From Acidobacteriota bacterium (GTDB lineage Bacteria; Acidobacteriota; Terriglobia; Terriglobales; SCQP01): a DNA stretch of 64,000 bases. The stretch's first letter is position 1, and each line of letters begins with the position of its first letter. The notes under the pieces were generated by a model, which had not been told where the DNA came from, ran no database searches, and saw only the letters and a program-made list of their open reading frames with translations. The stretch covers positions 186,001 through 250,000 of the forward strand of contig JAKASR010000003.1 in assembly GCA_021818955.1 (NCBI GenBank), written 5' to 3'. Of this stretch, positions 16,772-26,233 are shown piece after piece. Position numbers and translations under genes: made by a program.

Positions 16772-16878
16772 ATCGAAGGTTCTGGCATAGCTTGAGGCGG
16801 CCAACTAATACAGTTAATGCGGATTGGTTCCAGTGCCGGCCGATGAAGTGTTGTCAGGCACCGAGAACGGTTTCCGCC

Positions 16879-18036
16879 TCATTTTTGCGGGGCCACTTCG
16901 TCAAGGCGCGCCAGCGACCATTCCGCCTGCTCGCGCACGACCGGGTGGGGATGGGCGGCAAGCTTTTCCAGCGCCGGCCGGAACCGGGCCAACCGGCTGT
17001 TGCCCATGGCCAACGCCACATTACGCAGCAGCCCGGCGTACTGCGTGCGCGTGACGGCCGAGCCGTGGAATTTTTCGCGATATTCCTCTTCGCTCATCAT
17101 CGCCAGGTGTTCCAGTTCGGGATCCACCCGTCCCGGCTGCGGCTGGAACTCGGGCTGGAGCGTAATGGGCGCCTTGCGGTTCCAGGGGCAGACGTCCTGG
17201 CAAATGTCGCAGCCGAAGACCTGCTTGCCCATGAGCTCGCGGAACGGCTCGGGAATGGCGCCACGGTGTTCGATATTGAGGTAAGCGAGGCAGCGCCCGG
17301 CATCCATCTGATAAGGCGGATCGAGCGCCTGCGTGGGGCAAGCCTCGATACAACGGCGGCAGGATCCGCAACGGTCGGGCAAGGGGTCGTCCGCGGCAAT
17401 TTCGAAAGAACAGACCAGCGCGCCCAGAAAAAAGTACGAGCCCAGGCGCGGATGGATGAGACAGGTATTTTTCGCCTGCCAGCCCAGGCCGGCATGCCGG
17501 GCGTAGACGCGCTCCACCAACGGGCCGGTGTCAACATAGACGCGCAGTTCCGCATGACGGTTGGCGGTGATTGCTCGTGGGCCGCCGGCGGCCTCTTCCA
17601 AATGCCCGGCGGCGCGCATGGCATCGGCCAGTGCTTCCAGCCGTTTCTTCAGCGCCAAATGATAATCGTCGCCCCAGGCGTAACGCGAGATCCAGCCGCG
17701 CCCGGGTTCGGTCGAGTCAATCGAGCGTGGCGGGGGAGTGTTATAAAGCTGGCCGCAGCAAACGACCGAGCGCGCCCAGGGGAAAACGCGGCGAATATCC
17801 TCGCGGGCATAGCCCTGGGCAGCCTGGCCGTTGGCGGCCGGGGCGGGACGCGCCAGATAGTGCATGCCGGCGGCGCGCCCGGCGGCCAGCCAGCCGGCAA
17901 AATGGCTGAGCTCGGGCCAGGCCTCGGCGGCGGCTACTCCGGCCAGCTCGAAGCCGAGCGCGGCGGCGCGTTCCAGCACAAACGCGCGCCAGGCGGCGGG
18001 GGTTTGCGGCCGCAGTGGGGATTCAAGCTCCGGCAT
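16879..18036 (-). CDS. queG: Epoxyqueuosine reductase QueG
   Basis: 385 residues. The cobalamin-dependent iron-sulfur reductase makes queuosine from epoxyqueuosine in tRNA, the last step of queuosine synthesis. The N-terminal part carries WISRYAWGDDYH and VDTGPLVERVYARHAGLGWQAKNTCLI (conserved Asp169). Two 4Fe-4S cluster sets are present: C223, C226, C229, C233 (CGSCRRCIEACP), and C276, C279, C283 (CDICQDVCPWN) with C249. The C-terminal HEAT-like tail is present. It is divergent from the carbonic anhydrase gene. No other que genes are visible. Confidence 0.96.
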   Translation of the reverse strand: MPELESPLRPQTPAAWRAFVLERAAALGFELAGVAAAEAWPELSHFAGWLAAGRAAGMHYLARPAPAANGQAAQGYAREDIRRVFPWARSVVCCGQLYNTPPPRSIDSTEPGRGWISRYAWGDDYHLALKKRLEALADAMRAAGHLEEAAGGPRAITANRHAELRVYVDTGPLVERVYARHAGLGWQAKNTCLIHPRLGSYFFLGALVCSFEIAADDPLPDRCGSCRRCIEACPTQALDPPYQMDAGRCLAYLNIEHRGAIPEPFRELMGKQVFGCDICQDVCPWNRKAPITLQPEFQPQPGRVDPELEHLAMMSEEEYREKFHGSAVTRTQYAGLLRNVALAMGNSRLARFRPALEKLAAHPHPVVREQAEWSLARLDEVAPQK

Positions 18037-18139
18037 CTCTTTATTTTTTCATGAAGCCAGGCGGCCAACCCTGGTCTTCCCTGCTCCGCCCAGTCCTCTT
18101 GTCTCTCCCGTCCTGCCTGCTTCTGTTACGCTGAATTTT

Positions 18140-18652
18140 ATGCTTAGGCCCTATCTCCATCATCATCCCCGTATTGCCGCCTCGGCGTTCATCGAAGAGA
18201 GCGCGCAGGTTGTTGGCGACGTGGAAATCGGAGAAGACGCCAGCATCTGGTTTCTGGCGGTGGTGCGGGGGGACGTGCATTCGGTCCGCATCGGCCGCGA
18301 AACCAACGTTCAGGACGGTTGCCTTCTGCACGTGCAAAAGGACCAATATGCGCTGGCGCTGGGCGAGCGTATCACCGTCGGCCATGGCGCTATCCTGCAT
18401 GGCTGCCGGATCGAGGACGAGTGCTTGATCGGCATGGGCGCGCGCGTGCTGAATGGCGCGCGCATTGGCCGCGGCTCCATTGTCGCCGCCGGCGCGCTGG
18501 TGCCGGAAAGATTCGAGGCGCCGCCCGGCTCCTTGTGCATGGGCATGCCGGCGCGGATCACGCGCCCGGTGCGTCCGGAAGAAACCGCCATGATTCTCCG
18601 CTCGGCGACTCATTATGTGCAGTACAAAAACGAATACCTGAGCCAACGTTAA
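18140..18652 (+). CDS. Gamma-class carbonic anhydrase-like hexapeptide protein
   Basis: 170 residues with a left-handed beta-helix (hexapeptide repeats VVGDVEIGEDASIWFLAVVRGDVHSVRIG) and the metal-site histidines of gamma-carbonic anhydrases in LLHV and GHGAILHGC. The C-terminus (HYVQYKNEYL) is that of the YrdA/PaaY-like subfamily. It probably forms trimers; whether it hydrates CO2 cannot be told from sequence. The ATG at 18140 is chosen because it gives the canonical short start. It is followed after 6 bp by hisS, so they may be co-transcribed. Confidence 0.9.
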   Translation: MLRPYLHHHPRIAASAFIEESAQVVGDVEIGEDASIWFLAVVRGDVHSVRIGRETNVQDGCLLHVQKDQYALALGERITVGHGAILHGCRIEDECLIGMGARVLNGARIGRGSIVAAGALVPERFEAPPGSLCMGMPARITRPVRPEETAMILRSATHYVQYKNEYLSQR

Positions 18653-18658
18653 ACCGTC

Positions 18659-19945
18659 ATGCCGAACGCACCCACCGTCGTCAAAGGAATGCGCGATCTG
18701 TTGCCGCCGGAAACCCGCTGGTTTGCGGAGGTCGAAGCCGCGGCGCGCGAAGTCTTCGCCCTCTACGGCTACGAGGAAATCCGCACGCCCATGCTCGAGC
18801 GCACGGAACTGTTCGCCCGCACCGTGGGCGAGGAAACCGATATCGTCGGCAAGGAAATGTACAGTTTCACCGATCGCGATCAGGCCTCGCTGACCCTGCG
18901 GCCGGAAGCCACCGCCTCGGTCGCACGGGCTTACGTCGAGCACCGGCTTTGGGAAAAACCGGGGTGGACGCGGCTGTACTATATCGGCCCCATGTTCCGG
19001 CGCGAGCGCCCGCAGCAGGGACGTTACCGGCAGTTTTCGCAGATCGGCGCCGAACTGCTCGGCGGCGATGCGCCGCAGATGGACGCCGAGATGCTGATCA
19101 TGCTGGCGCGGCTGCTCGATCGTCTCCAGCTGACCGGCTGGACGCTGTACCTGAACTCGCTCGGCTGCGCCGACGACCGGCGGCGCTATGATGCCGCCCT
19201 GGGCGAGGCGCTGCGCCCGCTGGCGCCGCGCATGTGCGCCGATTGCCGCCGCCGCGCCTTAACCCATCCTTTGCGCGTGCTCGACTGCAAACGGCCGGAG
19301 GATCAGGAACTCATCGCGCAGCTTCCTACCCCGCTGGATTTTCTCGATGACGGCTGCCGCGGGCATTTTGAAACGGTGCGCCGCCTGCTCGACGCCGCCG
19401 GCATCGCCTACCAATTGCAGCCCCGGCTGGTGCGCGGCCTCGATTACTACACCCGCACCGCCTTTGAATTCGTGCATGGCGCCCTGGGAGCGCAAAATGC
19501 GCTGCTCGGCGGCGGGCGCTACGATCTGCTGGCGGAACGCCTGGGGGCGCCGAAGGGCGCCGGCGCGGGCATCGGCTTTGCGCTGGGCGAAGATCGACTG
19601 GTCAGCGCCTGGCAAGCCGGCCGCGCGGCAGAAGCCGTGCCGGCGGCCGCAATTTATCTGGCGCCGCTGGGTGAGAGCGCGCTCGGGCCGGCGCTGGCGT
19701 TGGCCGAAAATTTGCGGCGCCAGGGTTTGGGCGTCATGGCCGGAGATGCCCGCTGGAGCGCGAAAAAACATCTCTCCACCGCGGCGCGCCAGGCGGCGCG
19801 CTGGGCCGTGCTGATTGGCGAAAATGAAATTAATTCCCGCCAGGCGGCGGTCAAAGCGCTGGCCACGGGCGAGCAATCGGCGGTGGGATGGGACCAACTG
19901 GCTGAATTTTTTTCCGCCTCTCGGGAACAGATCCTGAGTTCCTGA
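18659..19945 (+). CDS. hisS: Histidyl-tRNA synthetase
   Basis: 428 residues, normal for bacterial HisRS. Class II motifs: motif 1 in EEIRTPMLERTELFARTVGEETDIV, motif 2 in RLYYIGPMFRRERPQQGRYRQFSQIG, and the HisRS-specific LVRGLDYYTRTAFEF and GGGRYDLL. The C-terminal anticodon-binding domain includes VMAGDARWSAKKHLSTAARQAARWAVLIGENE. It charges tRNA-His. The start at 18659 gives MPNAPTVVKGMRDLLPPE, the usual N-terminus. Confidence 0.97.
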   Translation: MPNAPTVVKGMRDLLPPETRWFAEVEAAAREVFALYGYEEIRTPMLERTELFARTVGEETDIVGKEMYSFTDRDQASLTLRPEATASVARAYVEHRLWEKPGWTRLYYIGPMFRRERPQQGRYRQFSQIGAELLGGDAPQMDAEMLIMLARLLDRLQLTGWTLYLNSLGCADDRRRYDAALGEALRPLAPRMCADCRRRALTHPLRVLDCKRPEDQELIAQLPTPLDFLDDGCRGHFETVRRLLDAAGIAYQLQPRLVRGLDYYTRTAFEFVHGALGAQNALLGGGRYDLLAERLGAPKGAGAGIGFALGEDRLVSAWQAGRAAEAVPAAAIYLAPLGESALGPALALAENLRRQGLGVMAGDARWSAKKHLSTAARQAARWAVLIGENEINSRQAAVKALATGEQSAVGWDQLAEFFSASREQILSS

Positions 19946-19993
19946 ACACCTGCTGGTTTTCACCGCAAAAATTACAAGTAGCAGTACCGTTGT

Positions 19994-21172
19994 TCAGCCC
20001 GGATAAGCTTCGCCCGGCCGCGTAATCCGAATATAGTGGTCGGCAAAACGGGCATGCGAGCCCGGTAATTTGAGCCGCGGCATATGGCAAGTCACGCAAT
20101 GTTTCTGCGCTACCGGGCAGGCCTTGCCGGGACGATAAACCGTGACCGCCTGGCCTTGGCGGACATGGCAAGCGAGGCATTTGGCGTCATACCAGCCTGC
20201 GTATTTTACCAGCGGCTGATGCGGGTCGTGACAGGCGACGCAACTGATGCGGCCATCGTCCGGGTTATAACAACTGCTGAGCGATAGTCGATAGGACTGA
20301 AACCGCAAATCCTCGATCCCGGTTATGCCCATCTCAAAGACCATATTTCCGGTGCGATGGCAGGCGCCGCAGAATTGATCCATGCCGCCGGCGGTCAACT
20401 TCCCTGGATTATAAATGTGCGGCGTGGCGTATCGCTGCGCGCGCATGGCCGCGACATGCGCCGAGCCCGGGCCGTGACATTCTTCACAGGTCACCCCCGC
20501 CGTCGCCCGGCGCGGATTGAACATCCCTCCCAGATAGCTGCCGGTGGTATGGCAAACAAAACAGCTGCGCAGTTCGTCCTCGCCTAAGCGCCGGCCCAGG
20601 GCGTCTGGCAGGCTGGCCGGCAGCGGCGCATCGCCCATCGTGACGTCCAACTGGTTGATATGAGTGTAGAGGCTGACCCGGCCTTCATAGTAACGATGGC
20701 CGGCTTTATAGACATAAGTCTGCGCCAATACGCCCTGCCCCATGGTCCAGAGCAGCGGTTGTGACCAGGTTTTTCCGCCGCGCGAAACACTGTAGATTTC
20801 GCGTCCGCCGCTGCGGTCGAATCGGAACAGATCCTGGCCGATTTTTCGTTGCGCCTGCGGATGGGCAATAAAGTATGGCGTCGCCGCAGGCGCCAAGGAC
20901 GCATGCGCCATCGGAGTTTTCAGCTCATTGGCTTCGTAAACATGGCAGGTGATGCAAAGCCGCGCTCCGACGTAGTGCAGGCCTTTCGGACCTCCATATT
21001 TGGGCAGCCAGTGCGGCTGGAAATAAGCCTTGGGGGCGGACGCGCGCGGTGGTGCCGCCTGAGGCGCGGAAGCCGCGGCGGAACTTTCCCACCAGCAGGC
21101 GCCTCCCAAAAACAGTAATGCGGCTATCAGGAATGCGCTTAGCCCCTCATTGCAGATTGACCGCCGATTCAT
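19994..21172 (-). CDS. Seven-heme periplasmic cytochrome c
   Basis: 392 residues with an N-terminal signal/anchor segment (AFLIAALLFLGGAC) and seven CXXCH heme motifs at residues 73, 204, 229, 268, 311, 332 and 359. The pattern (CEECHGPGSAHV, CVACHDPH, CLACH, CVTCHMPRL) resembles cytochrome c554-like and doubled-CXXCH proteins of Acidobacteriota and related phyla. The first heme is separated from the second by an insert of about 125 residues without hemes (YEGRVSLYTHINQLDVTMG). The ATG at 21172 has GGGGA upstream. No other redox gene is adjacent, so the electron partner is unknown. Confidence 0.88.
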   Translation of the reverse strand: MNRRSICNEGLSAFLIAALLFLGGACWWESSAAASAPQAAPPRASAPKAYFQPHWLPKYGGPKGLHYVGARLCITCHVYEANELKTPMAHASLAPAATPYFIAHPQAQRKIGQDLFRFDRSGGREIYSVSRGGKTWSQPLLWTMGQGVLAQTYVYKAGHRYYEGRVSLYTHINQLDVTMGDAPLPASLPDALGRRLGEDELRSCFVCHTTGSYLGGMFNPRRATAGVTCEECHGPGSAHVAAMRAQRYATPHIYNPGKLTAGGMDQFCGACHRTGNMVFEMGITGIEDLRFQSYRLSLSSCYNPDDGRISCVACHDPHQPLVKYAGWYDAKCLACHVRQGQAVTVYRPGKACPVAQKHCVTCHMPRLKLPGSHARFADHYIRITRPGEAYPG

Positions 21173-21215
21173 ATTCCCCATGCACCCACACACTTAAGAA
21201 AATTCAAACTGAATG

Positions 21216-21466
21216 GCGGCTCGGCCGCTTTTACTTTTAGGCGCTGACGTTTTTGCAATGGTCCGGCCGAAGCCGGACGCTTGGCGAAAACTCATGACTG
21301 CCGGGCATTGCCGGGCGCAATTCCCGCGGAATTGCCGGCTTGCTTGATGCAATTCCTGCGGAATTGCTTTGTTTTGTCGTTCCCAGGCGCGGGACCTAAC
21401 CGGAACCCCGCGCTTCGGCCTGCGATTGCGGATGAAAACTGCTGTCCGACTCGACCGTTAACGCTT
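21216..21466 (+). repeat. Mosaic palindromic repeat, copy C
   Basis: 251 bp. H1, the T-rich link and H2 (here gtccggccgaagccggac, whose changed loop base extends the stem) are followed by two tandem versions of H3 (gcaattcccgcggaattgc and gcaattcctgcggaattgc), H4 and the right end ccgttaacgctt. The duplicated H3 with a changed loop shows modular growth. It lies upstream of the cytochrome gene (minus) and of the aspS operon (plus). Confidence 0.92.
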
Positions 21467-21696
21467 GTAGGTACGAATTGGGCCGCCGGAGGTTAACCGG
21501 CCGGCATGTTGACGGCGATTTTTTTACATTCTTTACGCACGCGAAGTATGGCGCATTACATTTCCAGGATGCGGATTGGCAGTGCGCCGTGCCGCCTGAT
21601 TCGACGGGATGCCTGTCCCGGCCTTACCGATAATAATGAAGAAACTGGCGGCGCGCGCTTGGTCGCGCACGCTTTCAAGAACTGCGATAATAAAGC
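21467..21696. other. Non-coding stretch before the small membrane protein gene
   Basis: Holds an imperfect GC-rich palindrome (21483-21505, around gccgccgg and ccggccggc) and a T7 run at 21519-21525, but nothing that can be named. A 90-codon frame here lacks coding character and family resemblance. Just before the next gene, GATAAT (21686-21691), preceded by TG as in an extended -10, lies 5 nt before the TTG start at 21697. Confidence 0.5.
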
Positions 21697-22206
21697 TTGG
21701 CTACTCAAATCCAAGTTGTCGAGTATCTGCGCGTCGAGCGCCGCAGCTATCTCTGGGGCAGCATTCTGGTATTGCTGATCGTCTATGCGGCGCAATTTGC
21801 GCTCATGATGATGCACCTGCCGCATGGCGCCCTGGTGCCTTCATCGGCGCACATGAACAGCCAGGCCCTGATGCAGCAAATGCACCAGCAATGGGCGCTG
21901 ATGCAGAAAATCACCCGGGAACATCCCATCGCCTTCATGCTGCTCTCGCTTTCGGGCACGCTGGCGACCTTGATCCTGAACATGCGCATCTCGATGCTGA
22001 TCAATCGCCCGCGCGGAGCCTTCGGACCGGAATCCCGTAGTGGACTGCGCTGGACCTGGCTGCTGTTGCTGGCCGCCGGCCCGGTCTTGTTGCCGCCGCT
22101 GGAAATTGTCCTCATCGTACTGCTGACACGATGGGCCAGTCAGGAGATCCGGGCGCGCGCGGCCGCCAGTGGGGCGGGCGCTGGGCCGGCACAGGCCGTC
22201 TCATGA
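21697..22206 (+). CDS. Small membrane protein of unknown function, coupled to aspS
   Basis: 169 residues. The first hydrophobic segment is at about 22-40 ([20 protein letters not shown]). A Met- and Gln-rich loop ([20 protein letters not shown]) follows, then hydrophobic stretches around 92-108 and 125-150 ([25 protein letters not shown]). I do not recognise a family. The start is uncertain: TTG at 21697 has no ribosome-binding site, but a GATAAT box lies 5 nt upstream. The stop overlaps the aspS start by 4 bp (ATGA), which supports it being a real gene. Confidence 0.65.
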   Translation: MATQIQVVEYLRVERRSYLWGSILVLLIVYAAQFALMMMHLPHGALVPSSAHMNSQALMQQMHQQWALMQKITREHPIAFMLLSLSGTLATLILNMRISMLINRPRGAFGPESRSGLRWTWLLLLAAGPVLLPPLEIVLIVLLTRWASQEIRARAAASGAGAGPAQAVS

Positions 22207-24026
22207 AGCCTTCCGCCCCGATGCCTGAAACCACGCCCGTGCTATCGCCGCTGCCCGCGGCCGAACGTACCCACGGCTGCGGCGAATTACGCGCCGCCGA
22301 CGCCGGCCGCACCGCCATCCTCGCCGGCTGGGTGCAGCGTCGCCGCGACCTGGGCGCATTGATCTTTCTCGAACTTCGCGACCGCACCGGCGCGGTGCAG
22401 ATCGTGCTCAGCCGCGAGCGCGAGCCGCAACTGCACGCTCGCGCCGAAAGCCTGCGCTCCGAATACGTGGTCTGGCTGGAAGGCGAAGTGGTGCGGCGCG
22501 CGCCGGATACGGTGAACCCTCAACTCGCCACCGGAGAGATTGAAATCCACGCCACCCGGCTGGAAATTCTCAACGATTCCCGCACGCCGCCTTTTTCCCC
22601 CGCCGAGACCGCGCCGGTGGACGAAGAAACCCGGCTGCAATACCGCTTCCTCGACCTGCGGCGGCCGGCGATGCAGGCGAACCTGCAGCTCCGCCATGCC
22701 GTGACCTTCGCCATCCGGCATTACTTCAACCGGCAAGGCTTTCTCGAGATCGAAACCCCCTTCCTCACCCGCAGCACCCCCGAGGGCGCGCGCGATTATC
22801 TGGTGCCCAGCCGGGTGCATCCGGGCGAATTCTATGCCCTGCCGCAATCGCCGCAATTGTATAAGCAATTGCTGATGATGGGCGGCTGCGAGCGCTATTT
22901 CCAGATCGCGCGTTGTTTCCGCGACGAAGACTTGCGCGCCGACCGCCAGCCGGAATTCACCCAAATCGATCTGGAAATGAGCTTCCCGCATCAGGACCGG
23001 CTCTTTCACCTGATCGAAGGCATGCTAGCCGCCGCCTTCGCCGCCGCCGGCAAGTCGCTGCACACGCCGCTGCCACGCATGAGCTGGGAACAGGCCATGC
23101 GCGAATACGGCAGTGATAAACCCGACCTGCGCCTGCCGCCCATGGCCGATCTGGCCGGGCGCATTGCACCCGCCACCCGCGCCCAGCTCAAACTGCATGC
23201 CCAGCGGCCGCTCTGGGCCATCCGCATTCCGGCGGTCGGCGAGTTGTCGCGGCGCGAGCGCGATGAACTGCGCCCGCTGGCGGAAGGAAAGCGCATTCGC
23301 CTGTTTGAGGATTTCGCCCGCCTGCGCAAACTCGATCCCGCGCTGGCCGATGCCGCCGTTGAAGCCACCGACGCCGCTGAGGGCGATCTCCTGTTGCTGG
23401 CCGGAGCGGCGGAAGACACCGCGGCGGCGATTTGGGAACTGGCCGCCGAAGCCGGCGGACTGCGCCTCGCCGCCGCGCAGAAGTTTGCCGAACGCCATAA
23501 GCGGCAGCGGTCCGGCGATTTTCGCGCCTTGTGGGTGACCGAGTTTCCGATGTTCGAGTGGGACGAGCGCGAAGGCCGCTGGATGGCCGCGCACCACCCC
23601 TTCACGGCCCCGCGGGAATCCGACCTGGCTACGCTCGAAGCCGATCCCGCCGGGGCGCGCGCCCAGGCTTACGATGTGGTGCTGAACGGGGTCGAGCTGG
23701 GCTCCGGCTCCATCCGTATCCATCGCGCCGAAGTGCAACGGCGGATTTTTGCCCTGCTGGGCATGAATGAAGAAGAAGCGCAGCGGCGTTTCGGCTTTTT
23801 CCTCGAAGCGCTGCGCTACGGCGCTCCGCCGCACGGCGGCATCGCGCTCGGCCTCGACCGGCTGGTGATGATGCTGGCGGGCGAAAGTTCTATCCGCGAG
23901 GTCATCGCCTTTCCCAAAACCGCCAGCGCCGTGGATCTGCTCATGAATGCCCCGGCCGCCGTGCCGGAAGCGCAATTGAAAGAGCTGGGCTTGGCCTTGC
24001 GCCCGGGGCAAAAAGCCAGCAGCTAG
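22203..24026 (+). CDS. aspS: Aspartyl-tRNA synthetase
   Basis: 607 residues, bacterial type. The N-terminal OB-fold anticodon-binding domain ([27 protein letters not shown]) is followed by class II motifs ([82 protein letters not shown]), the GAD insertion (about 300-430) and the C-terminal [28 protein letters not shown]. It charges tRNA-Asp, or Asp and Asn tRNAs if the enzyme is non-discriminating. The ATG at 22203 is coupled to the preceding gene. The stop codon abuts and shares its last base with repeat copy D. Confidence 0.97.
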   Translation: MKPSAPMPETTPVLSPLPAAERTHGCGELRAADAGRTAILAGWVQRRRDLGALIFLELRDRTGAVQIVLSREREPQLHARAESLRSEYVVWLEGEVVRRAPDTVNPQLATGEIEIHATRLEILNDSRTPPFSPAETAPVDEETRLQYRFLDLRRPAMQANLQLRHAVTFAIRHYFNRQGFLEIETPFLTRSTPEGARDYLVPSRVHPGEFYALPQSPQLYKQLLMMGGCERYFQIARCFRDEDLRADRQPEFTQIDLEMSFPHQDRLFHLIEGMLAAAFAAAGKSLHTPLPRMSWEQAMREYGSDKPDLRLPPMADLAGRIAPATRAQLKLHAQRPLWAIRIPAVGELSRRERDELRPLAEGKRIRLFEDFARLRKLDPALADAAVEATDAAEGDLLLLAGAAEDTAAAIWELAAEAGGLRLAAAQKFAERHKRQRSGDFRALWVTEFPMFEWDEREGRWMAAHHPFTAPRESDLATLEADPAGARAQAYDVVLNGVELGSGSIRIHRAEVQRRIFALLGMNEEEAQRRFGFFLEALRYGAPPHGGIALGLDRLVMMLAGESSIREVIAFPKTASAVDLLMNAPAAVPEAQLKELGLALRPGQKASS

Positions 24027-24191
24027 CGGCTCGGCCGCTTTTACTTTTAGGCGCTGACGCTTTCGCAAGGGTCCGGCCGAAACCGGACGCGCGGGACCTA
24101 ACCGGAACCCTGCGCTTCGGCCTGCGGGCATGGCTTGAGGCAATTTCTTCGAAATTGCCCATGACGAAAACTGCTGTCCGACTCGGCCGTT
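24026..24191 (+). repeat. Mosaic palindromic repeat, copy D, abutting the aspS stop
   Basis: 166 bp. H1 (gcggctcggccgc) begins on the last base of the aspS TAG stop, followed by ttttactttt, H2, then directly H4 (gcgggacctaaccggaaccc) with no H3, then H5 (caatttcttcgaaattg) and a right end cut at actcggccgtt. H1 plus the T-rich link would work as an intrinsic terminator for aspS. Confidence 0.92.
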
Positions 24192-24261
24192 TTCCTCTCC
24201 TTTTACGATAGTGTGGCTGGACTGACAACTGAAAACCGATAACTGTAAACTGGTAACGCCC

Positions 24262-26217
24262 ATGGGCGTCATCCGCGTACTTCCCGACCGCCTGATCAGC
24301 CAGATTGCCGCCGGCGAGGTAATCGAGCGTCCCGCATCGGTAGTGAAGGAGTTGGTGGAGAACAGCCTGGATGCCGGCGCGCGTCGGATACGAGTTGAGG
24401 CGGAGGCGGGCGGGCGCAAGCGCATTGCGGTCAGCGACGACGGTTGCGGCATGGTGCGCGATGACGCGCTGCTGGCGCTCGAGCGCCATGCCACCAGCAA
24501 ACTGCGGCAACTGGAAGATCTGCTGGCCATCTCCACCCTCGGTTTCCGCGGCGAGGCGCTGCCGGCAATCGCCTCGATTTCGCGCATGACGCTGGAAACC
24601 GCCCCCGCCGCCGGCGCGGGCACGCGGCTCACGCTCGCCGCCGGCAAGCTGCAACAGGTGGAAGAAGCCGGGCTGCCGGCGGGAACCAGCATCGTCGTCG
24701 AAGACTTGTTTTTCAATCTTCCGGTTCGCCGCAAGTTTTTGAAATCCGAGGGCACCGAGCTCAGCCATATTGCCGGCGTGGTCACCAATTACGCGCTGGC
24801 GCATCCGGAAATCCAGTTCACACTCCGGCATGGCGGGCGGGGGCTGCTCGACTGCCCGGCGGCGCGGGATCATGGCGAGCGGCTGCAGCAGGTGCTGGGC
24901 GCCGAGTTGACGCCGCAACTGCTGCCGGTCAACGACATTCTGCCGCTGCCTGATTTTCCCGATACCGTCGCTTCGCCCGCCCTGTCCAGCGCGGAAGAAA
25001 GCCCGGCGGCGCCGGCGCTGGCGTTATTTGGCTATCTTTCCCGCCCGGAGTTGCAAAAACTCAACCGCAACTCGATTTACATTTTTGTCAATCGCCGCCT
25101 GGTGCGCGACCGCTTGCTGCAACACGCCCTGGTGGATGCCTACCGCAATCTGCTTCCCAACAACACCTTTCCGGTGGCGCTGCTGTTTGTCGAAATGCCC
25201 TATGCCGAAGTGGATGTCAACGTGCATCCGCAAAAAACCGAAGTGCGATTTCGCCATCCCAGTTGGGTGCATGATGCGGTGCGCGACACGCTGCGGCGGG
25301 CGTTGGGCGTGGCGCGGCCGGTGGCGCGCTTCGAGCGCGAACTGCGCGCTCGGCCCGATACCCGTCCGGCGTGGCTGCCGCCGGCGCCCGTGGCGGCAGC
25401 GCCGGAAATGCAGGTTTCCGCCGCCGATCTGGGGGCCCAGGCCCCTGCCGGCGCGAATCTTGCTGAACATTTTCAATTGACCGCCGCCGCGGCGGCGCTG
25501 CCTTCGACACAACCTCTGCCGCTACCGCTCGCCTTCGCGGCGGCTTCGCAGCGGCCGGGAACGGACGTTATCGCCCCCGAGCCCACTGCGGGATGCAGTT
25601 CCCTGACCCTGTCCTTGGAGGCGGGGGCGCATGCCACGCTGGCGGCCTTGCATCCATTGGGTCAAATTCATGCCAGCTTCATATTGGCCGCCGAGCCCGG
25701 AGGATTCTGCGTCATCGACCAGCATGCGGCCCACGAGCGGGTGCTGTTCGAGCAGATTCGCGAGCGGCGCCTGCAGCGCCAGCTCGCCGCGCAGCAGTTG
25801 CTGATTCCCGCGCTGGTGGAATTGGATGCGACGCAGTGGGCTCGGTACGCGGAAATCGCCGGCGAACTGGCGGAAAACGGCTTCGAGAGCGAGCCGTTCG
25901 GCGGCCGCACCCTGGCGGTTAAAGCGGCTCCGGCCGGCATCGCCGCCGAGCAGGCGCAGCGGCTGCTCACCGAGATTCTGGAGATCAGCGATCCGCGCGA
26001 GCGCGGCTTCAGCCGCGAGCAGGCCGGCCTGCGCATTGCCGCCACCATCGCCTGCCATGCCGCGATCAAGGTCAATATGCCGCTCACCGACGATAAAATG
26101 CGCTGGCTGCTGCAAGCCCTGGCGGCCACCCGCCATCCCATGACCTGCCCCCACGGCCGCCCGGTCATGCTGCGCTATTCGCTGGCCGAAATCCAACGCG
26201 CCTTCAAGCGAATTTAA
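24262..26217 (+). CDS. mutL: DNA mismatch repair protein MutL (endonuclease type)
   Basis: 651 residues. N-terminal GHKL ATPase: IAAGEVIERPASVVKELVENSLDAGA, DDGCGM, HATSKL, STLGFRGEALPAIASIS. A transducer domain follows, then an Ala/Pro-rich linker (about 360-455), and the C-terminal dimerisation domain with the endonuclease motif DQHAAHERVLFE (from D486). CPHGRP near the C-terminus is the conserved zinc-site motif of this MutL class. Such MutL nicks DNA itself, as in organisms without MutH. mutS is not adjacent. The ATG at 24262 gives the usual MGVIRVLPDRLISQIAAGEV. Confidence 0.97.
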   Translation: MGVIRVLPDRLISQIAAGEVIERPASVVKELVENSLDAGARRIRVEAEAGGRKRIAVSDDGCGMVRDDALLALERHATSKLRQLEDLLAISTLGFRGEALPAIASISRMTLETAPAAGAGTRLTLAAGKLQQVEEAGLPAGTSIVVEDLFFNLPVRRKFLKSEGTELSHIAGVVTNYALAHPEIQFTLRHGGRGLLDCPAARDHGERLQQVLGAELTPQLLPVNDILPLPDFPDTVASPALSSAEESPAAPALALFGYLSRPELQKLNRNSIYIFVNRRLVRDRLLQHALVDAYRNLLPNNTFPVALLFVEMPYAEVDVNVHPQKTEVRFRHPSWVHDAVRDTLRRALGVARPVARFERELRARPDTRPAWLPPAPVAAAPEMQVSAADLGAQAPAGANLAEHFQLTAAAAALPSTQPLPLPLAFAAASQRPGTDVIAPEPTAGCSSLTLSLEAGAHATLAALHPLGQIHASFILAAEPGGFCVIDQHAAHERVLFEQIRERRLQRQLAAQQLLIPALVELDATQWARYAEIAGELAENGFESEPFGGRTLAVKAAPAGIAAEQAQRLLTEILEISDPRERGFSREQAGLRIAATIACHAAIKVNMPLTDDKMRWLLQALAATRHPMTCPHGRPVMLRYSLAEIQRAFKRI

Positions 26218-26233
26218 TTTGCGGATCCTTTCA

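Noticed and set aside
16669-18054. 461-codon plus-strand frame antisense to queG
   Set aside because: queG is intact on the other strand with all cluster cysteines; the plus-strand product is Arg/Gly/Gln-rich with no motif.
23025-24788. 587-codon open frame antisense to aspS and mutL
   Set aside because: It covers two certain genes and the repeat between them. Long antisense frames are common in GC-rich genes; the product has low complexity and no family resemblance.
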